This document shows, one piece after another, positions 8,958 through 16,986 of a stretch of 64,000 bases of DNA. Under the pieces are notes generated by a model, which searched no databases, had not been told where the DNA came from, and saw nothing but the letters and a program-made list of their open reading frames with translations. The translations under genes were made by a program, and so were the position numbers. Position 1 is the first letter of the stretch. The number at the start of each line of letters is the position of its first letter. The DNA comes from Sinorhizobium mexicanum (GTDB lineage: Bacteria > Pseudomonadota > Alphaproteobacteria > Rhizobiales > Rhizobiaceae): assembly GCF_013488225.1 (NCBI RefSeq), contig NZ_CP041238.1, forward strand, positions 2,691,501-2,755,500, given 5' to 3'.

Positions 8958-9386
8958 TCAATCGTCGGGAAAGCGTTCGTATTGCGGCAGATCGTCGGTG
9001 ATCTGGAACCATGCCGCCTTCGATCCAACGAAAATATGCGCCGAGGGCCGGATCGCCGGTGCGTCGACGAGGGTACCGAGCGTCACATGCGCATAGGCGC
9101 CCTCGCGCACGACGGAATAAAGCAGGGAGCCGCAGGCGGCACAGTGGATGTCGTGTACGTCAGCCTCATCGCCATAAATCAGGCGCGCTTCCTCGCCCCG
9201 AACGAGGCTGAGTTCGCCGCGCCTGACGCCGGCGAACGGCTTGAAGGCCGAACCCGTCGCGCGCCGGCAATTCGAGCAATGGCAGTTCATTGCATATTCG
9301 AACCGGTCCGCCACCCGGTATTCGACTGCCCCGCACAGGCATCTGCCGGTCAGCATCCGGGCGGTGCCGAAACTCGCGTCAGCCAT
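8958..9386 (-). CDS. GFA/CENP-V-fold zinc protein
   Basis: 142 residues, AGGAGG before the ATG. The zinc-binding Cys pattern of the GFA family is complete: CLCGAVEY (residues about 16-23), MNCHCSNCRRATGSAF (33-48) and IHCAACGSLLYS (80-91). Family members include glutathione-dependent formaldehyde-activating enzyme, but most short members like this one are uncharacterised and probably bind glutathione adducts. A second, longer family member occurs at 32503. Single gene, convergent with the MDR gene. Confidence 0.88.
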   Translation of the reverse strand: MADASFGTARMLTGRCLCGAVEYRVADRFEYAMNCHCSNCRRATGSAFKPFAGVRRGELSLVRGEEARLIYGDEADVHDIHCAACGSLLYSVVREGAYAHVTLGTLVDAPAIRPSAHIFVGSKAAWFQITDDLPQYERFPDD

Positions 9387-9496
9387 GGCGTCCTCCTGTC
9401 TTCGCCCGGCAGGCTACATGACGCCCGCCGAGGTCCGCAACCGGGTCAGCACGCTTGTTCCAACCTCGCCATGCTGGCCGCAGTCGCGGCCGGCGA

Positions 9497-10561
9497 TCAC
9501 CGCTTCGCCCCCTTGGCGTCAACGACTTGATCGGCGTCCACATCCTCGCCCAACAATTCCGAAATCCATTTGCTGGACGGATGCTGGCTGCAGAAGGTCA
9601 ACAGCGCTATCGTGATCGGCACGCCGATGAAGGCGCCAAAGATTCCCCAGAGATAGCCCCACAAGAGAACGGAGAACAGGACAATGACGGGTGACACCGA
9701 CAGCGCGCTGCCCGCAACGCGTGGCTCGACATAACTGCTCACAACGAACTGAATGACATTCAACCCCACGAAGACCAGCAAGACGCTTTCCGCAGTGCCG
9801 AACTGGATAAGGGCAAACAGCGTCGGGAACAGGGTGGCGAAGAGCGGTCCCAGAAACGGGATGTAGTTGAGAGCGAACGCAATGAAGCCCCACTCCTCGG
9901 CGAGAGACAGCCCGACGGCGCGGGCGAAAATCCAGACCAGAAGCCCGGTGACGACACTCATCGCCGTCCTGATCATCATGTAGCGGCGGATCTTCATGGC
10001 TGTTAGTCGGCTGCCATGAAGAAGCAATGCACTGGCGGTCCGGTTTCGCAGCGCCCCGATCCTGCGCTCGAAGGCCTCGATCTCCATCAGCCCGAGCAGG
10101 ACATAGACCAGAGCGATCAGCCAGAAACTGAAAGTGCTGTTAAGGCGGCCGCTTACGGTCTGTACCGTACGCAAAATCCAGCCGACGCCGAAGTTGTCCG
10201 ACCAAAGTACGTCGACGACGACGCCACGTTCCTCGAGCCAGAGGCGAACGTCGTCATAGAGCTGCTGAAAACGCGCGGCATCCGCGATGATCCACCGGCC
10301 GACCTGCCCGAATGCCCAGGCTATGAGCCAGCCGAATGCGAGGAAGGCTAGCACGACCATCAGGAAGCTGATGACGAACGCCAGATAGTGGGGGAGCACG
10401 ACCTGCAACCGGCGCTGCACCGGCCATACGAGCGCGATGATGAACAGCGCGAAAGCAACGGGCGCAAAAACCGAACTCGCCACCGAGAGCATCGCGACGA
10501 AGAGCACAGCCACGATCAGCATTTGGGTGGTGTAAATTGCCTTGTATCCTGCGGCCCGCAC
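9497..10561 (-). CDS. AI-2E/PerM-family permease
   Basis: About 354 residues with some eight hydrophobic segments and the usual long extracytoplasmic loop between TM3 and TM4 (about 90-150). The family region LNYIPFLGPLFATLFPTLFAL and the late SPVIVLFSVLLWGYLWGIFGAFIGVPI are characteristic. Members export or exchange diverse small molecules or Na+/H+; substrate cannot be predicted. The GTG at 10561 has GGGAGG eight bases upstream and is preferred over GTG 10588, which lies before that site. Monocistronic. Confidence 0.88.
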   Translation of the reverse strand: MRAAGYKAIYTTQMLIVAVLFVAMLSVASSVFAPVAFALFIIALVWPVQRRLQVVLPHYLAFVISFLMVVLAFLAFGWLIAWAFGQVGRWIIADAARFQQLYDDVRLWLEERGVVVDVLWSDNFGVGWILRTVQTVSGRLNSTFSFWLIALVYVLLGLMEIEAFERRIGALRNRTASALLLHGSRLTAMKIRRYMMIRTAMSVVTGLLVWIFARAVGLSLAEEWGFIAFALNYIPFLGPLFATLFPTLFALIQFGTAESVLLVFVGLNVIQFVVSSYVEPRVAGSALSVSPVIVLFSVLLWGYLWGIFGAFIGVPITIALLTFCSQHPSSKWISELLGEDVDADQVVDAKGAKR

Positions 10562-10710
10562 GCGCTCCACCTCCCAGATAAATTCCACTTGTCTGTCGGG
10601 ACGTCAGGCCGATCGCTCTCCCGCAGGGGTACCGCATGTCGAAAGGAAGCACGGGCTGCGGCGGTCCCCAATGGAGCGCCAGATGCAAAGAGGCGAGAGC
10701 GCGGGACAGC

Positions 10711-12147
10711 TCACAGCGTGTTCTTGTGGATCCTGCCATCTTTCATGATGACGACCAGGTTCTTTGCCGGGTCTTCGATCAGGTGAATGTCCTCGAGCGG
10801 ATTGCCATCCAGAACCAGCATGTCCGCGAACGCGCCTTCCTCAATGACACCCAGCTTGCCAGGGTACGGTGTGCGAAGGTTGGAAAGCGCAAGCAGCTCC
10901 GCATTGACCGATGTCGCCATGCGCAGCGTCTCCGCGTTCGTGTACCAGTTGCTGAGATGGGTCAGCATGATGCCCTGGCGCGGTGTTATTTCAGGTGAGA
11001 ACAGGACGTCCGAACCCCACGCCGCCTTGATCCCGTGCTTCCGAATAAGCTCGTAGATCCTCGGAGTCCCGGCAAACACCTGATGCATGCGTTCGGCGGA
11101 TGGCCCTGACTGCGGAGCGACATCCTCAGTCGACAGGAAAGGCTGGGTGCTGAGCCAGACCCCCTTTTCTGCCATGATCCTTGCTGTCTCTTCGTCCATC
11201 AGATGCGCGTGCTCGACGCAGGCTGCTCCCGCCGCGATGGCCCGCTGGACGGTGTTCGGGGCATAGGCATGGACAGTGACGTAGGTGTTCCAGTCGCGGG
11301 CAACGTCGATCGCCGCACGGAGCTCGTCCTCGCTGAACGTGGACATGTCGAGGGGACTGCGCGGAGACGACACACCACCGCCGCCGACGATTTTGACCTG
11401 CGAGGCGCCCTGCAGCAGCTGCTCCCGTACGCGTTGCTTCAAGTCTCCGATACTGTCGGCGATCGCTGCGGCACCCACCAGTTCGCTCACGCTGAGCCGC
11501 CCTGAGTCGGGCGGAATCTCGCTCGGCATGCGAAGGTCGCCATGCCCGCCGGAGGTCGTGATCATCGCACCTGACGGAAAGATGCGGGGACCGGGTATCA
11601 CCCCGCTGTCGATCGCTTGCTTGAACGAGAAGACCGGACTGCCCAGATCGCGTACGGTGGTAAAGCCGCGCATGAGGGTCCGTTCGGCTTCAGCCGTGGA
11701 CGCGGAGAAGACGAAGCCGGGATCGCCGGTCGCTATAACCGCCAAAGGAACAGCTGCATACAAGGTGTGCCAGTGGGCATCGATCATGCCAGGCATCAGA
11801 ACGCGATCGCCGCAGTCGATGACGGTCGCGTCGGACGGCGGCGGGCTGTTCGTCGTGTCGACGGACGCGATCCTGTTGCCCTCGATCAGGACCTGGACCC
11901 CTGCCCGCAATGTGTCGGACTTGCCATCGAACAACCGAACCTTGCTCAGGAGAACCTTGGAGACCGGCCCCTGGGCAAAGGATGGCGCAGGCATCATTCC
12001 GGCCATTGCCGCCGCTCCAGCCCCCGCGAGAAAGTACCGTCGCGAGAACGCATCGAGACGACGTGAGGCTTCCTGGAGAACGGGACTGAAGCAGGCGCAT
12101 CCCGCGCCGTGAGCCAGGTGTTGATACTTCCTGCCTAACCGAAGCAT
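10711..12147 (-). CDS. Tat-exported amidohydrolase
   Basis: 478 residues. An unusually long N-terminus ends in a twin-arginine signal (SRRYFLAGAGAAAMAG, about 35-50) with a cleavage-like PSFAQG. The mature part is a metal-dependent amidohydrolase of the imidazolonepropionase/prolidase-like group: IDAHWHT (metal-binding HxH), VKIVGGGG (possible carbamylated Lys), TVHAYAPN, EHAHLMDEE and GSDVLFSPE (metal Asp). It ends with the small beta domain GVIEEGAFADMLVLDGNPLEDI. Likely a periplasmic hydrolase of cyclic amides or dipeptides. It is divergent from ohrR with a 367-base spacer carrying OhrR-like boxes, so oxidative regulation is possible. Confidence 0.88.
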   Translation of the reverse strand: MLRLGRKYQHLAHGAGCACFSPVLQEASRRLDAFSRRYFLAGAGAAAMAGMMPAPSFAQGPVSKVLLSKVRLFDGKSDTLRAGVQVLIEGNRIASVDTTNSPPPSDATVIDCGDRVLMPGMIDAHWHTLYAAVPLAVIATGDPGFVFSASTAEAERTLMRGFTTVRDLGSPVFSFKQAIDSGVIPGPRIFPSGAMITTSGGHGDLRMPSEIPPDSGRLSVSELVGAAAIADSIGDLKQRVREQLLQGASQVKIVGGGGVSSPRSPLDMSTFSEDELRAAIDVARDWNTYVTVHAYAPNTVQRAIAAGAACVEHAHLMDEETARIMAEKGVWLSTQPFLSTEDVAPQSGPSAERMHQVFAGTPRIYELIRKHGIKAAWGSDVLFSPEITPRQGIMLTHLSNWYTNAETLRMATSVNAELLALSNLRTPYPGKLGVIEEGAFADMLVLDGNPLEDIHLIEDPAKNLVVIMKDGRIHKNTL

Positions 12148-12411
12148 GGCATCCCCCGACGCGCTGCAAGAAGAAGTTGTTCAACCTAGCATCCTACTCG
12201 CGCAGAATCCACCTACAGCGGCAATACTGGTGCGCGATATCCATCCTACCGAGCATCACAAAGTATTACGCCGCGGCGGGGGCCTGACGCTCCCATGGTC
12301 GCGGCGCTTCGATTCTTTGCGCACCGTCTGTCCCTATCGACCAAGCGTCCCGGACGACGCCACTTACAGCGTTAAATGTCCTTTTGTTGATTTTAATCGC
12401 ATCAGTTTAAA

Positions 12412-12479
12412 GCGGATGCGAACTTAATACGGATCTCTCGAACCCGCATCAACACTGTTGCGATTTAATCGGATGCGAT
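12412..12479. promoter_or_regulatory. two OhrR-like operator boxes upstream of ohrR
   Basis: Box at 12412-12430 (plus strand) and box at 12461-12479 (best read on the minus strand) share the core CGNATSCGANTTAA with two boxes upstream of ohr at 21666-21684 and 21738-21756. The 12461 box plus its AT-rich flank (ATTTATATAATG) is nearly identical to the 21738 copy. Autoregulation of ohrR is inferred. Confidence 0.65.
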
Positions 12480-12514
12480 TTATATAATGACCGACAGCAA
12501 GAACCGGATTGGAT

Positions 12515-13018
12515 ATGCCCATGACCCCCTCCCAGACAGCAAAGAGCCCGGATGCGGCCACGCCCGCTCTCCCGCAAGCAGGCAAGGAAAAATCGAAACT
12601 GGCGAATTTTCTGTGCTTCGCGATCTACTCGGCAAATCTTGCCTTCGGCCGCGCCTACAAGCCGCTCCTGGACGAGCTTGGCCTCACCTATACCCAGTAC
12701 ATCGCCCTGGTGGCACTCTCCGAGAAGGACGACCAGACGGTCGGCGAACTCGGTGAAAAGATGTTCCTCGAATCCAACACGTTGACGCCGATCCTCAAGA
12801 AGCTCGAGCAGATCGGTCTGATCAGCCGTCGCCGCGATCCGGAAGACGAGCGGCAGGTTCGGGTGAGCCTGACACCCGCCGGCCGCAGCCTTGCAGACGC
12901 CGATCCCGGCGCGTCATTGACGGATGCCACCGGGCTTGGAGAAGAATTTGACGAGGTCCAGCAAAGCGTGGCGCGGCTGCGCGACAACCTCATGCGCGCC
13001 GCGCAGGGCAAGCCGTAA
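12515..13018 (+). CDS. ohrR: OhrR-type MarR-family peroxide sensor
   Basis: 167 residues from ATG 12515. It has the winged-helix MarR fold (TVGELGEKMFLESNTLTPILKKLEQ, then RRRDPEDERQVRVSLT as the wing). The peroxide-sensing segment NFLCFAIYSANLAF places its only Cys at residue 34, matching the reactive Cys of OhrR; there is no second Cys, so it would act as a one-Cys sensor needing a small thiol for inactivation. OhrR represses ohr until the Cys is oxidised by organic hydroperoxide. Here ohr is not adjacent but 8.2 kb away, with shared operator-like boxes. The first 28 residues are a low-complexity extension. Confidence 0.85.
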   Translation: MPMTPSQTAKSPDAATPALPQAGKEKSKLANFLCFAIYSANLAFGRAYKPLLDELGLTYTQYIALVALSEKDDQTVGELGEKMFLESNTLTPILKKLEQIGLISRRRDPEDERQVRVSLTPAGRSLADADPGASLTDATGLGEEFDEVQQSVARLRDNLMRAAQGKP

Positions 13019-13133
13019 TCGGCCGATCGGCCATTCCTTCCCTGTCGCGGAACAAAGTGTGAGCTTCGGTATTTATACGAAGTCGTCCTTTATCCGAGGT
13101 CGGCGTACACGTCACACCGAACAGCAGCAGTGT

Positions 13134-13164
13134 CCGCAATCCGGCGGGCACTGCCGGATTGCGG
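13134..13164 (+). terminator. hairpin after ohrR
   Basis: An 11-bp perfect stem, CCGCAATCCGG (13134-13144) and CCGGATTGCGG (13154-13164), with a 9-nt loop. It has no U-tract. It sits 8 bases from the left end of the insertion sequence and may be the ohrR terminator or a hairpin target that attracted the element. Confidence 0.5.
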
Positions 13165-13173
13165 CAATGTCTC

Positions 13174-14224
13174 TAAAGCGTATCGCGTTTAATCGGCCTC
13201 ATATCCGGCAGCCTTGAAGTAGTTGCGGCATTCTGTGACGGAGAAGAGGTTGCAGATGTCGCCGAGCGCCTGTGCGATGGCGTCAAAGCTGCGGGCGGCG
13301 CGTTTTCGCAAGAGTGTCTTGAGTTTGGAGAAGGCCATCTCGATCGGGTTGAGATCGGGCGAATAGGGCGGCAGGAACAACAGCCAAGCGCCGCGCGCTT
13401 TGACCAGGTCCTCGGCCCGTTCGCTCCTATGGAAGCCGACATTGTCGAGAATGACGACGTCACCCGGTGACAGGGTCGGGGCGAGTTGCGTTTCGACCCA
13501 GGTGTCGAAGATGCGCCGGTTCATCGGCGCATTGACGATCCAGGGCGCAACCATTCCATGCGAGCGCAGGCCGGCGATGAAGGTCTGTGTTTTCCACGAA
13601 CCGAATGGCGCGTGACTGCGGTAGCGCCGCCCTCTCGGTGACCATCCTGAGCGCTTGGTCAGCTTTGTGTTGGTCGATGTTTCATCGATAAAAATCAGCC
13701 GCGCCAGTGCCTTGTTGAAGAAACGCCGGCGCCGCCTGATCCACAACTCACGGGCTCGCGCGATCTCCGGGCGTCGATGCTCGCTTGCCCGCAGGCTTTT
13801 TTTTGTGGCTCAGCCCGAGCCGATGGAGAAAACGGCCGACATTGGAGCGGTGCACGAGGACGCCGCGGCCAGCCAGTTCCACGCACAGCTCGTCCAGCGT
13901 CAACTCGCCATTCTCCGCCAGGCGCTCGCGCATCCATGCATCATGGGCATTCAACTTGCCGCCACCCAGATGACCTTGCCGCCGGGGCGCAAGCGATCCG
14001 GTCGCGCGTTTCAGGATCATCAGATTGTTCACAAAACGCGGCGACACGCGGAAGTGCCGAGCCGCCTCTCGATGGCTATGGCCTTCCTCGACAAACGCAA
14101 CAACACGCACACGCAACGCGATCGGATGTGATTTGCCCACGGCGCTCCTCCCTCTGTCAATCAAAGGGAATCACATCTCCACTGATTTGAGAATCCTGAA
14201 TCTCAAAAGCCGCGACACGCTTTA
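13174..14224 (-). mobile_element. IS630-family insertion sequence
   Basis: A 1.05-kb element bounded by TA dinucleotides (13174-13175 and 14223-14224), as expected for the TA target duplication of this family. Terminal inverted repeats start AAGCGTATCGCG on the left and, read inward, AAGCGTGTCGCG on the right (11 of 12 identical). It encodes one transposase in two overlapping frames on the minus strand. It appears structurally intact. It separates the ohrR hairpin from a small gene at 14303 whose own upstream region begins at the right end. Confidence 0.88.
13189..14140 (-). CDS. IS630-family transposase, two frames joined at an A8 slippery run
   Basis: The first frame runs from GTG 14140 (GGGAGG upstream) to 13748 and holds the helix-turn-helix region (HREAARHFRVSPRFVNNL). 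The second frame continues to 13189 and holds the DDE catalytic domain: FIDETS, VILDNVGFH and LNPIEMAFSKLK provide D, D and E. The frames meet at eight T on the plus strand (13797-13804), i.e. A8 in the mRNA. Going from SHKK to SLRASEH requires skipping one base (net +1 or -2), not the -1 shift often seen; loss of one A by transcriptional slippage would fuse the frames exactly. A sequencing error in the homopolymer is the alternative. Confidence 0.85.
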
Positions 14225-14302
14225 GTGCGCAACGGAAGAGCAAGACTCGCACTGGCTCTACCACGTCATCGACAGCAGCTTCGTGCCCTCAAGGACCGGG
14301 AG

Positions 14303-14488
14303 ATGGAAGACCTGTTCGAGGCCTATGCTCTTGCTTCAGGGGCCATTGAAAGCCTGCGCAACGAGTATCCTCGGCGGGAGGAACTGCTGCTCGAATACCA
14401 GAACCTGTGTCTCGACATGCAGGCCGAGGTCGTAGCCTTCCTGGAAGGCGGCCCGGCCCCTGACGCACGACAGCCGGAAGGTGAGTAA
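14303..14488 (+). CDS. small acidic helical protein, unknown
   Basis: 61 residues starting at ATG 14303 (GGGA upstream), reading MEDLFEAYALASGAIESLRN and ending APDARQPEGE. It is acidic and helical with one Cys and no membrane segment. The frame extends back through a GTG to the IS right end, so the upstream region and promoter may have been replaced by the insertion. A hairpin terminator follows at 14560. The conserved-looking composition argues for a real gene, but I recognise no family. Confidence 0.5.
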   Translation: MEDLFEAYALASGAIESLRNEYPRREELLLEYQNLCLDMQAEVVAFLEGGPAPDARQPEGE

Positions 14489-14559
14489 CAGGCTCCTGCC
14501 TGGCTCAGACAGGCGTGTATTAGGCCGATCGGCAGGTTTAACCCCAACGCGTTAGCAAA

Positions 14560-14590
14560 CAGAGCCCCCAGTCATCTCTCAGGGGCTCTG
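14560..14590 (+). terminator. hairpin terminator after 14303 gene
   Basis: A 9-bp stem, CAGAGCCCC (14560-14568) with GGGGCTCTG (14582-14590), and a 13-nt loop, followed by CTCTAAATTGCT. It is 72 bases after the small gene's stop. The U-tract is weak. Confidence 0.55.
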
Positions 14591-15016
14591 CTCTAAATTG
14601 CTACTGAAAAGGAATGGGTGATGGTATGACGCTACAAAGTTGTAGCCGAATCATTTTGCCAAACTAAAATTGCATGTCTACTAGCCTATAAGGATTATTA
14701 CGCGACAGCCGGCCGTGCCGAAGCTCGTCTGCGTTTGCGCTGCGGAAGCTGGGGAAAAGGAGCCCGCCACATGGAATGATCGGGAATCCGGCGGGCCCTG
14801 AGTTTGACGCCAATTATGTTGGCGACCCAATCGTGCCAGAATTGACTGATTTGTCTACTAACCGATAGGGCTAGATCAACCCGTGCTTGCGTCGGCAATG
14901 GAGTTGCCTACGCCAGCGTGCTCGTTGTTCGTTGATAGGCGACGAGAGCTATCATGCGGAAGAATGAAAGAAGCCCACTTCCGGGGAAGTGGGCCCTGAA
15001 AACGTTCTAAAACCAC
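14591..15016. other. lower-GC gene-free patch with a strong hairpin
   Basis: About 425 bases, AT-richer than the surroundings, with no supported gene (a 66-codon minus-strand frame at 14698-14898 has no start signal or motif). It contains a hairpin GCCCACTTCC/GGAAGTGGGC at 14973-14993 with almost no loop. The words TTGTCTACTAACC and TGTCTACTAGCC recur, at about 14850 and 14673. A decayed mobile insertion is possible. Confidence 0.4.
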
Positions 15017-15184
15017 TTAACAATATGGGTACAACCTGCCAGATTTTTTCTCGTTTTCCAGTAACATTTTAGGGGTAATCGCAACCTGGCGTGTCCACCC
15101 GTCGGATTGCCCCCTCACCACTTCCCATGTCCCGTAAAGACGTAGTCCCTTGGCTTCGTAAGCTCGCGACACGCACGCCCGCAC
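15017..15184 (-). CDS. possible small protein or gene fragment
   Basis: A 55-codon frame starting at GTG 15184 and ending in GRLYPYC. The translation (AYEAKGLRLYGTWEVV, then WTRQVAITPKMLLENEKKSG) looks protein-like, with a mixed hydrophobic/charged pattern, but its codon use (TTG, TCT, CCA, TAT, TGT) is unlike the high-GC neighbours. The ribosome site is weak. It could be the tail of a degraded foreign gene. I do not recognise it. Confidence 0.3.
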   Translation of the reverse strand: MRACVSRAYEAKGLRLYGTWEVVRGQSDGWTRQVAITPKMLLENEKKSGRLYPYC

Positions 15185-15252
15185 TTGCCGTCGTTGCCGT
15201 GCATGGAGGCGGTAGGTCTTAGCTCTCGGGGTTCGTTGGACGGAGCCGTGGC

Positions 15253-16182
15253 CTAGGGCACATGAGCCGGTTTTTGCGATCGCGCGACGATAATGATGCC
15301 GATCAGCGAAACGACCAAGCCCCCGGCCATCGCAAAGGACAAGGGTTCGCCGAACATCACCCAGGCCCAGATCATCGTCACCGGCGGGCTGAGATAGAGG
15401 ATGGCGGTAACCCGGGCCGGAGAGGATTTGCGAAGCGCGATATAGTAGAGGCTCCATGCCCCGAAGGTCGCGACGAAGACGAGCCAGAGGATGCCGCCGA
15501 TAAAGCCCGTGTCGAGCACGGGGAGAACGCCTCCTTCGTGCCAGGCGAATACCGCGAAGATCGCGGCCGCCGAAAGGCATTGGATGCACAGACTCTGGTA
15601 GACGGGCATGGAATTGGTCGGGCTGCGTTTCTGCAGCAGCGTTGCCATTGCGAGCGAAAGCGTGCCGAGAACAGGGAGGCCATAGGCCCAGAGCGATACG
15701 TCGCCCATGTTGAGCGACCAGCCAGAGGCGATCAACACGCCGGCCATGCCGAGGATGGAGCCGAGCCACTGGCGCGCGGTCAACGCCTGCCCGAGGACCG
15801 GACAGGACAATATCGCCACCGCCAGCGGCAGCATGTCCGCGATCAAGGCGACGAGACCGGTTGGCACCCCATAGGAAATCGCAAGCGCAAACCCGGCGAG
15901 GTAACCGGACATCGCCAGCGCGCCGAACAGCATCTGCGACAAGGCATCTTTCCACCGGATCGCCGGCCCCATGGCAAGCGCGAAGGGAAGCAGCACAAGG
16001 CCCGACACAAGGCTTCGCCACAGAAGAATCAGAAAAATCGGCGCGTGGTCGATCGCAAATCGGATGCCGACAAAGCCGGCGCTCCAGGAAATCACCAGAG
16101 CCGCTTCGAGGATGATCAGGACGAGAACCGCCGAGATTCCCCTCTTCGGACGGTACGGGACCGCGGCAACAGCTTCACTCAT
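15253..16182 (-). CDS. EamA/DMT-superfamily transporter
   Basis: 309 residues, ten predicted transmembrane helices in two EamA repeats: about 15-150 (LVISWSAGFVGIRFAIDHAP, the typical start of the first repeat) and about 165-300 (ending LSFAMAGGLVVSLIGIIIVA). Members export amino acids, metabolites or drugs from the cytoplasm; substrate is unassigned. It lies 65 bases downstream of a TetR gene on the same strand, so the two probably form an operon under the palindromic operator at 16833. Confidence 0.9.
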   Translation of the reverse strand: MSEAVAAVPYRPKRGISAVLVLIILEAALVISWSAGFVGIRFAIDHAPIFLILLWRSLVSGLVLLPFALAMGPAIRWKDALSQMLFGALAMSGYLAGFALAISYGVPTGLVALIADMLPLAVAILSCPVLGQALTARQWLGSILGMAGVLIASGWSLNMGDVSLWAYGLPVLGTLSLAMATLLQKRSPTNSMPVYQSLCIQCLSAAAIFAVFAWHEGGVLPVLDTGFIGGILWLVFVATFGAWSLYYIALRKSSPARVTAILYLSPPVTMIWAWVMFGEPLSFAMAGGLVVSLIGIIIVARSQKPAHVP

Positions 16183-16247
16183 TGATGGGGTCCGTTTCAG
16201 GCGGTGGCAGAAGTTGTGTGAGAGATTCGAGGGGAGAACCTCCCCCT

Positions 16248-16823
16248 TCAGAACTGGTCCAAGACCGAGGTTGCGATCTTGCGCGCGGTTTTCAGCCGTG
16301 CGTCATGCCCGTCGAGGCCCGCGCGCGACATCGCGCCCTCGAGCAGAAAAGACAGGTGTTGCGCCGTCTCGTCGATGGCTGAGCCGGCTGCCGGTTGCAT
16401 CTCGAGGAGGTGTTCCCTGAACAGCCGCTCCACCTCTTCCTTCTGGACCGCGACCACTGCCCGGCCGGGGTCGCCGACGGGAAGCTCCGCGGCGGCGTTG
16501 AGGAGCCCGCAGCCTCGAAACCCCCACGCATAGGCAAGGGCCGCATGGTCCACATAGGAGTCGAACACCGCCAGGATACGCTCCTGCGGCGTCGTCGCGC
16601 TCCTCAGCCGCTCCTGATAGACGTCCCGCCACTCATCGAGACGTCGCTGCATATACGCATTGACGAGATCGGCCTTAGACGAAAAATTGTTGTAGAGGCT
16701 CATTTTCGCGACGCCCGCATGGGCGGTGATCGCATCGATGCCCGTCGCTCCCACCCCCTCGCGGTAGAACAGCTCCGCTGCTGCATTCAGCAGGCGCTCC
16801 CTGGCAGGCATTCTCTCGGTCAT
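16248..16823 (-). CDS. TetR-family repressor
   Basis: 191 residues; GGAGAG precedes the ATG. The N-terminal HTH is typical: ARERLLNAAAELFYREGVGATGIDAITAHAGVAKMSLYNNFSSKADL (shown in part, residues about 7-53). The C-terminal ligand domain contains a Cys in AWGFRGCGLLNA. Genes of this layout usually repress themselves and the adjacent transporter until an inducer binds. A 34-bp palindrome just upstream of the start is the likely operator. Confidence 0.92.
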   Translation of the reverse strand: MTERMPARERLLNAAAELFYREGVGATGIDAITAHAGVAKMSLYNNFSSKADLVNAYMQRRLDEWRDVYQERLRSATTPQERILAVFDSYVDHAALAYAWGFRGCGLLNAAAELPVGDPGRAVVAVQKEEVERLFREHLLEMQPAAGSAIDETAQHLSFLLEGAMSRAGLDGHDARLKTARKIATSVLDQF

Positions 16824-16832
16824 ACGGTCTCT

Positions 16833-16866
16833 CCAGAATTAGGTAGACCGATCTACCCAATTCTGG
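16833..16866. promoter_or_regulatory. TetR operator palindrome
   Basis: Near-perfect 34-bp dyad immediately upstream of the tetR start: CCAGAATT-A-GGTAGA-CCGA-TCTACC-C-AATTCTGG. The inner GGTAGACCGATCTACC is itself a 16-bp dyad of the type bound by TetR dimers. Its position, ending 10 bases from the ATG, fits autorepression. Confidence 0.8.
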
Positions 16867-16986
16867 AGGTCTGTCAAGTCTGTTGGCGGATAATCTGACG
16901 TCGTCGCGGAGGGACGGCGAGAGCGAAACCAGCAGGCGGGGCCTTCACAACACCGCCTGTAGCTCACCTATCTACCGCTTACCCAT

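Noticed and set aside
14698..14898. Minus-strand 66-codon frame in the low-GC patch
   Set aside because: No ribosome site and basic, low-complexity C-terminus; reported only as part of the patch.
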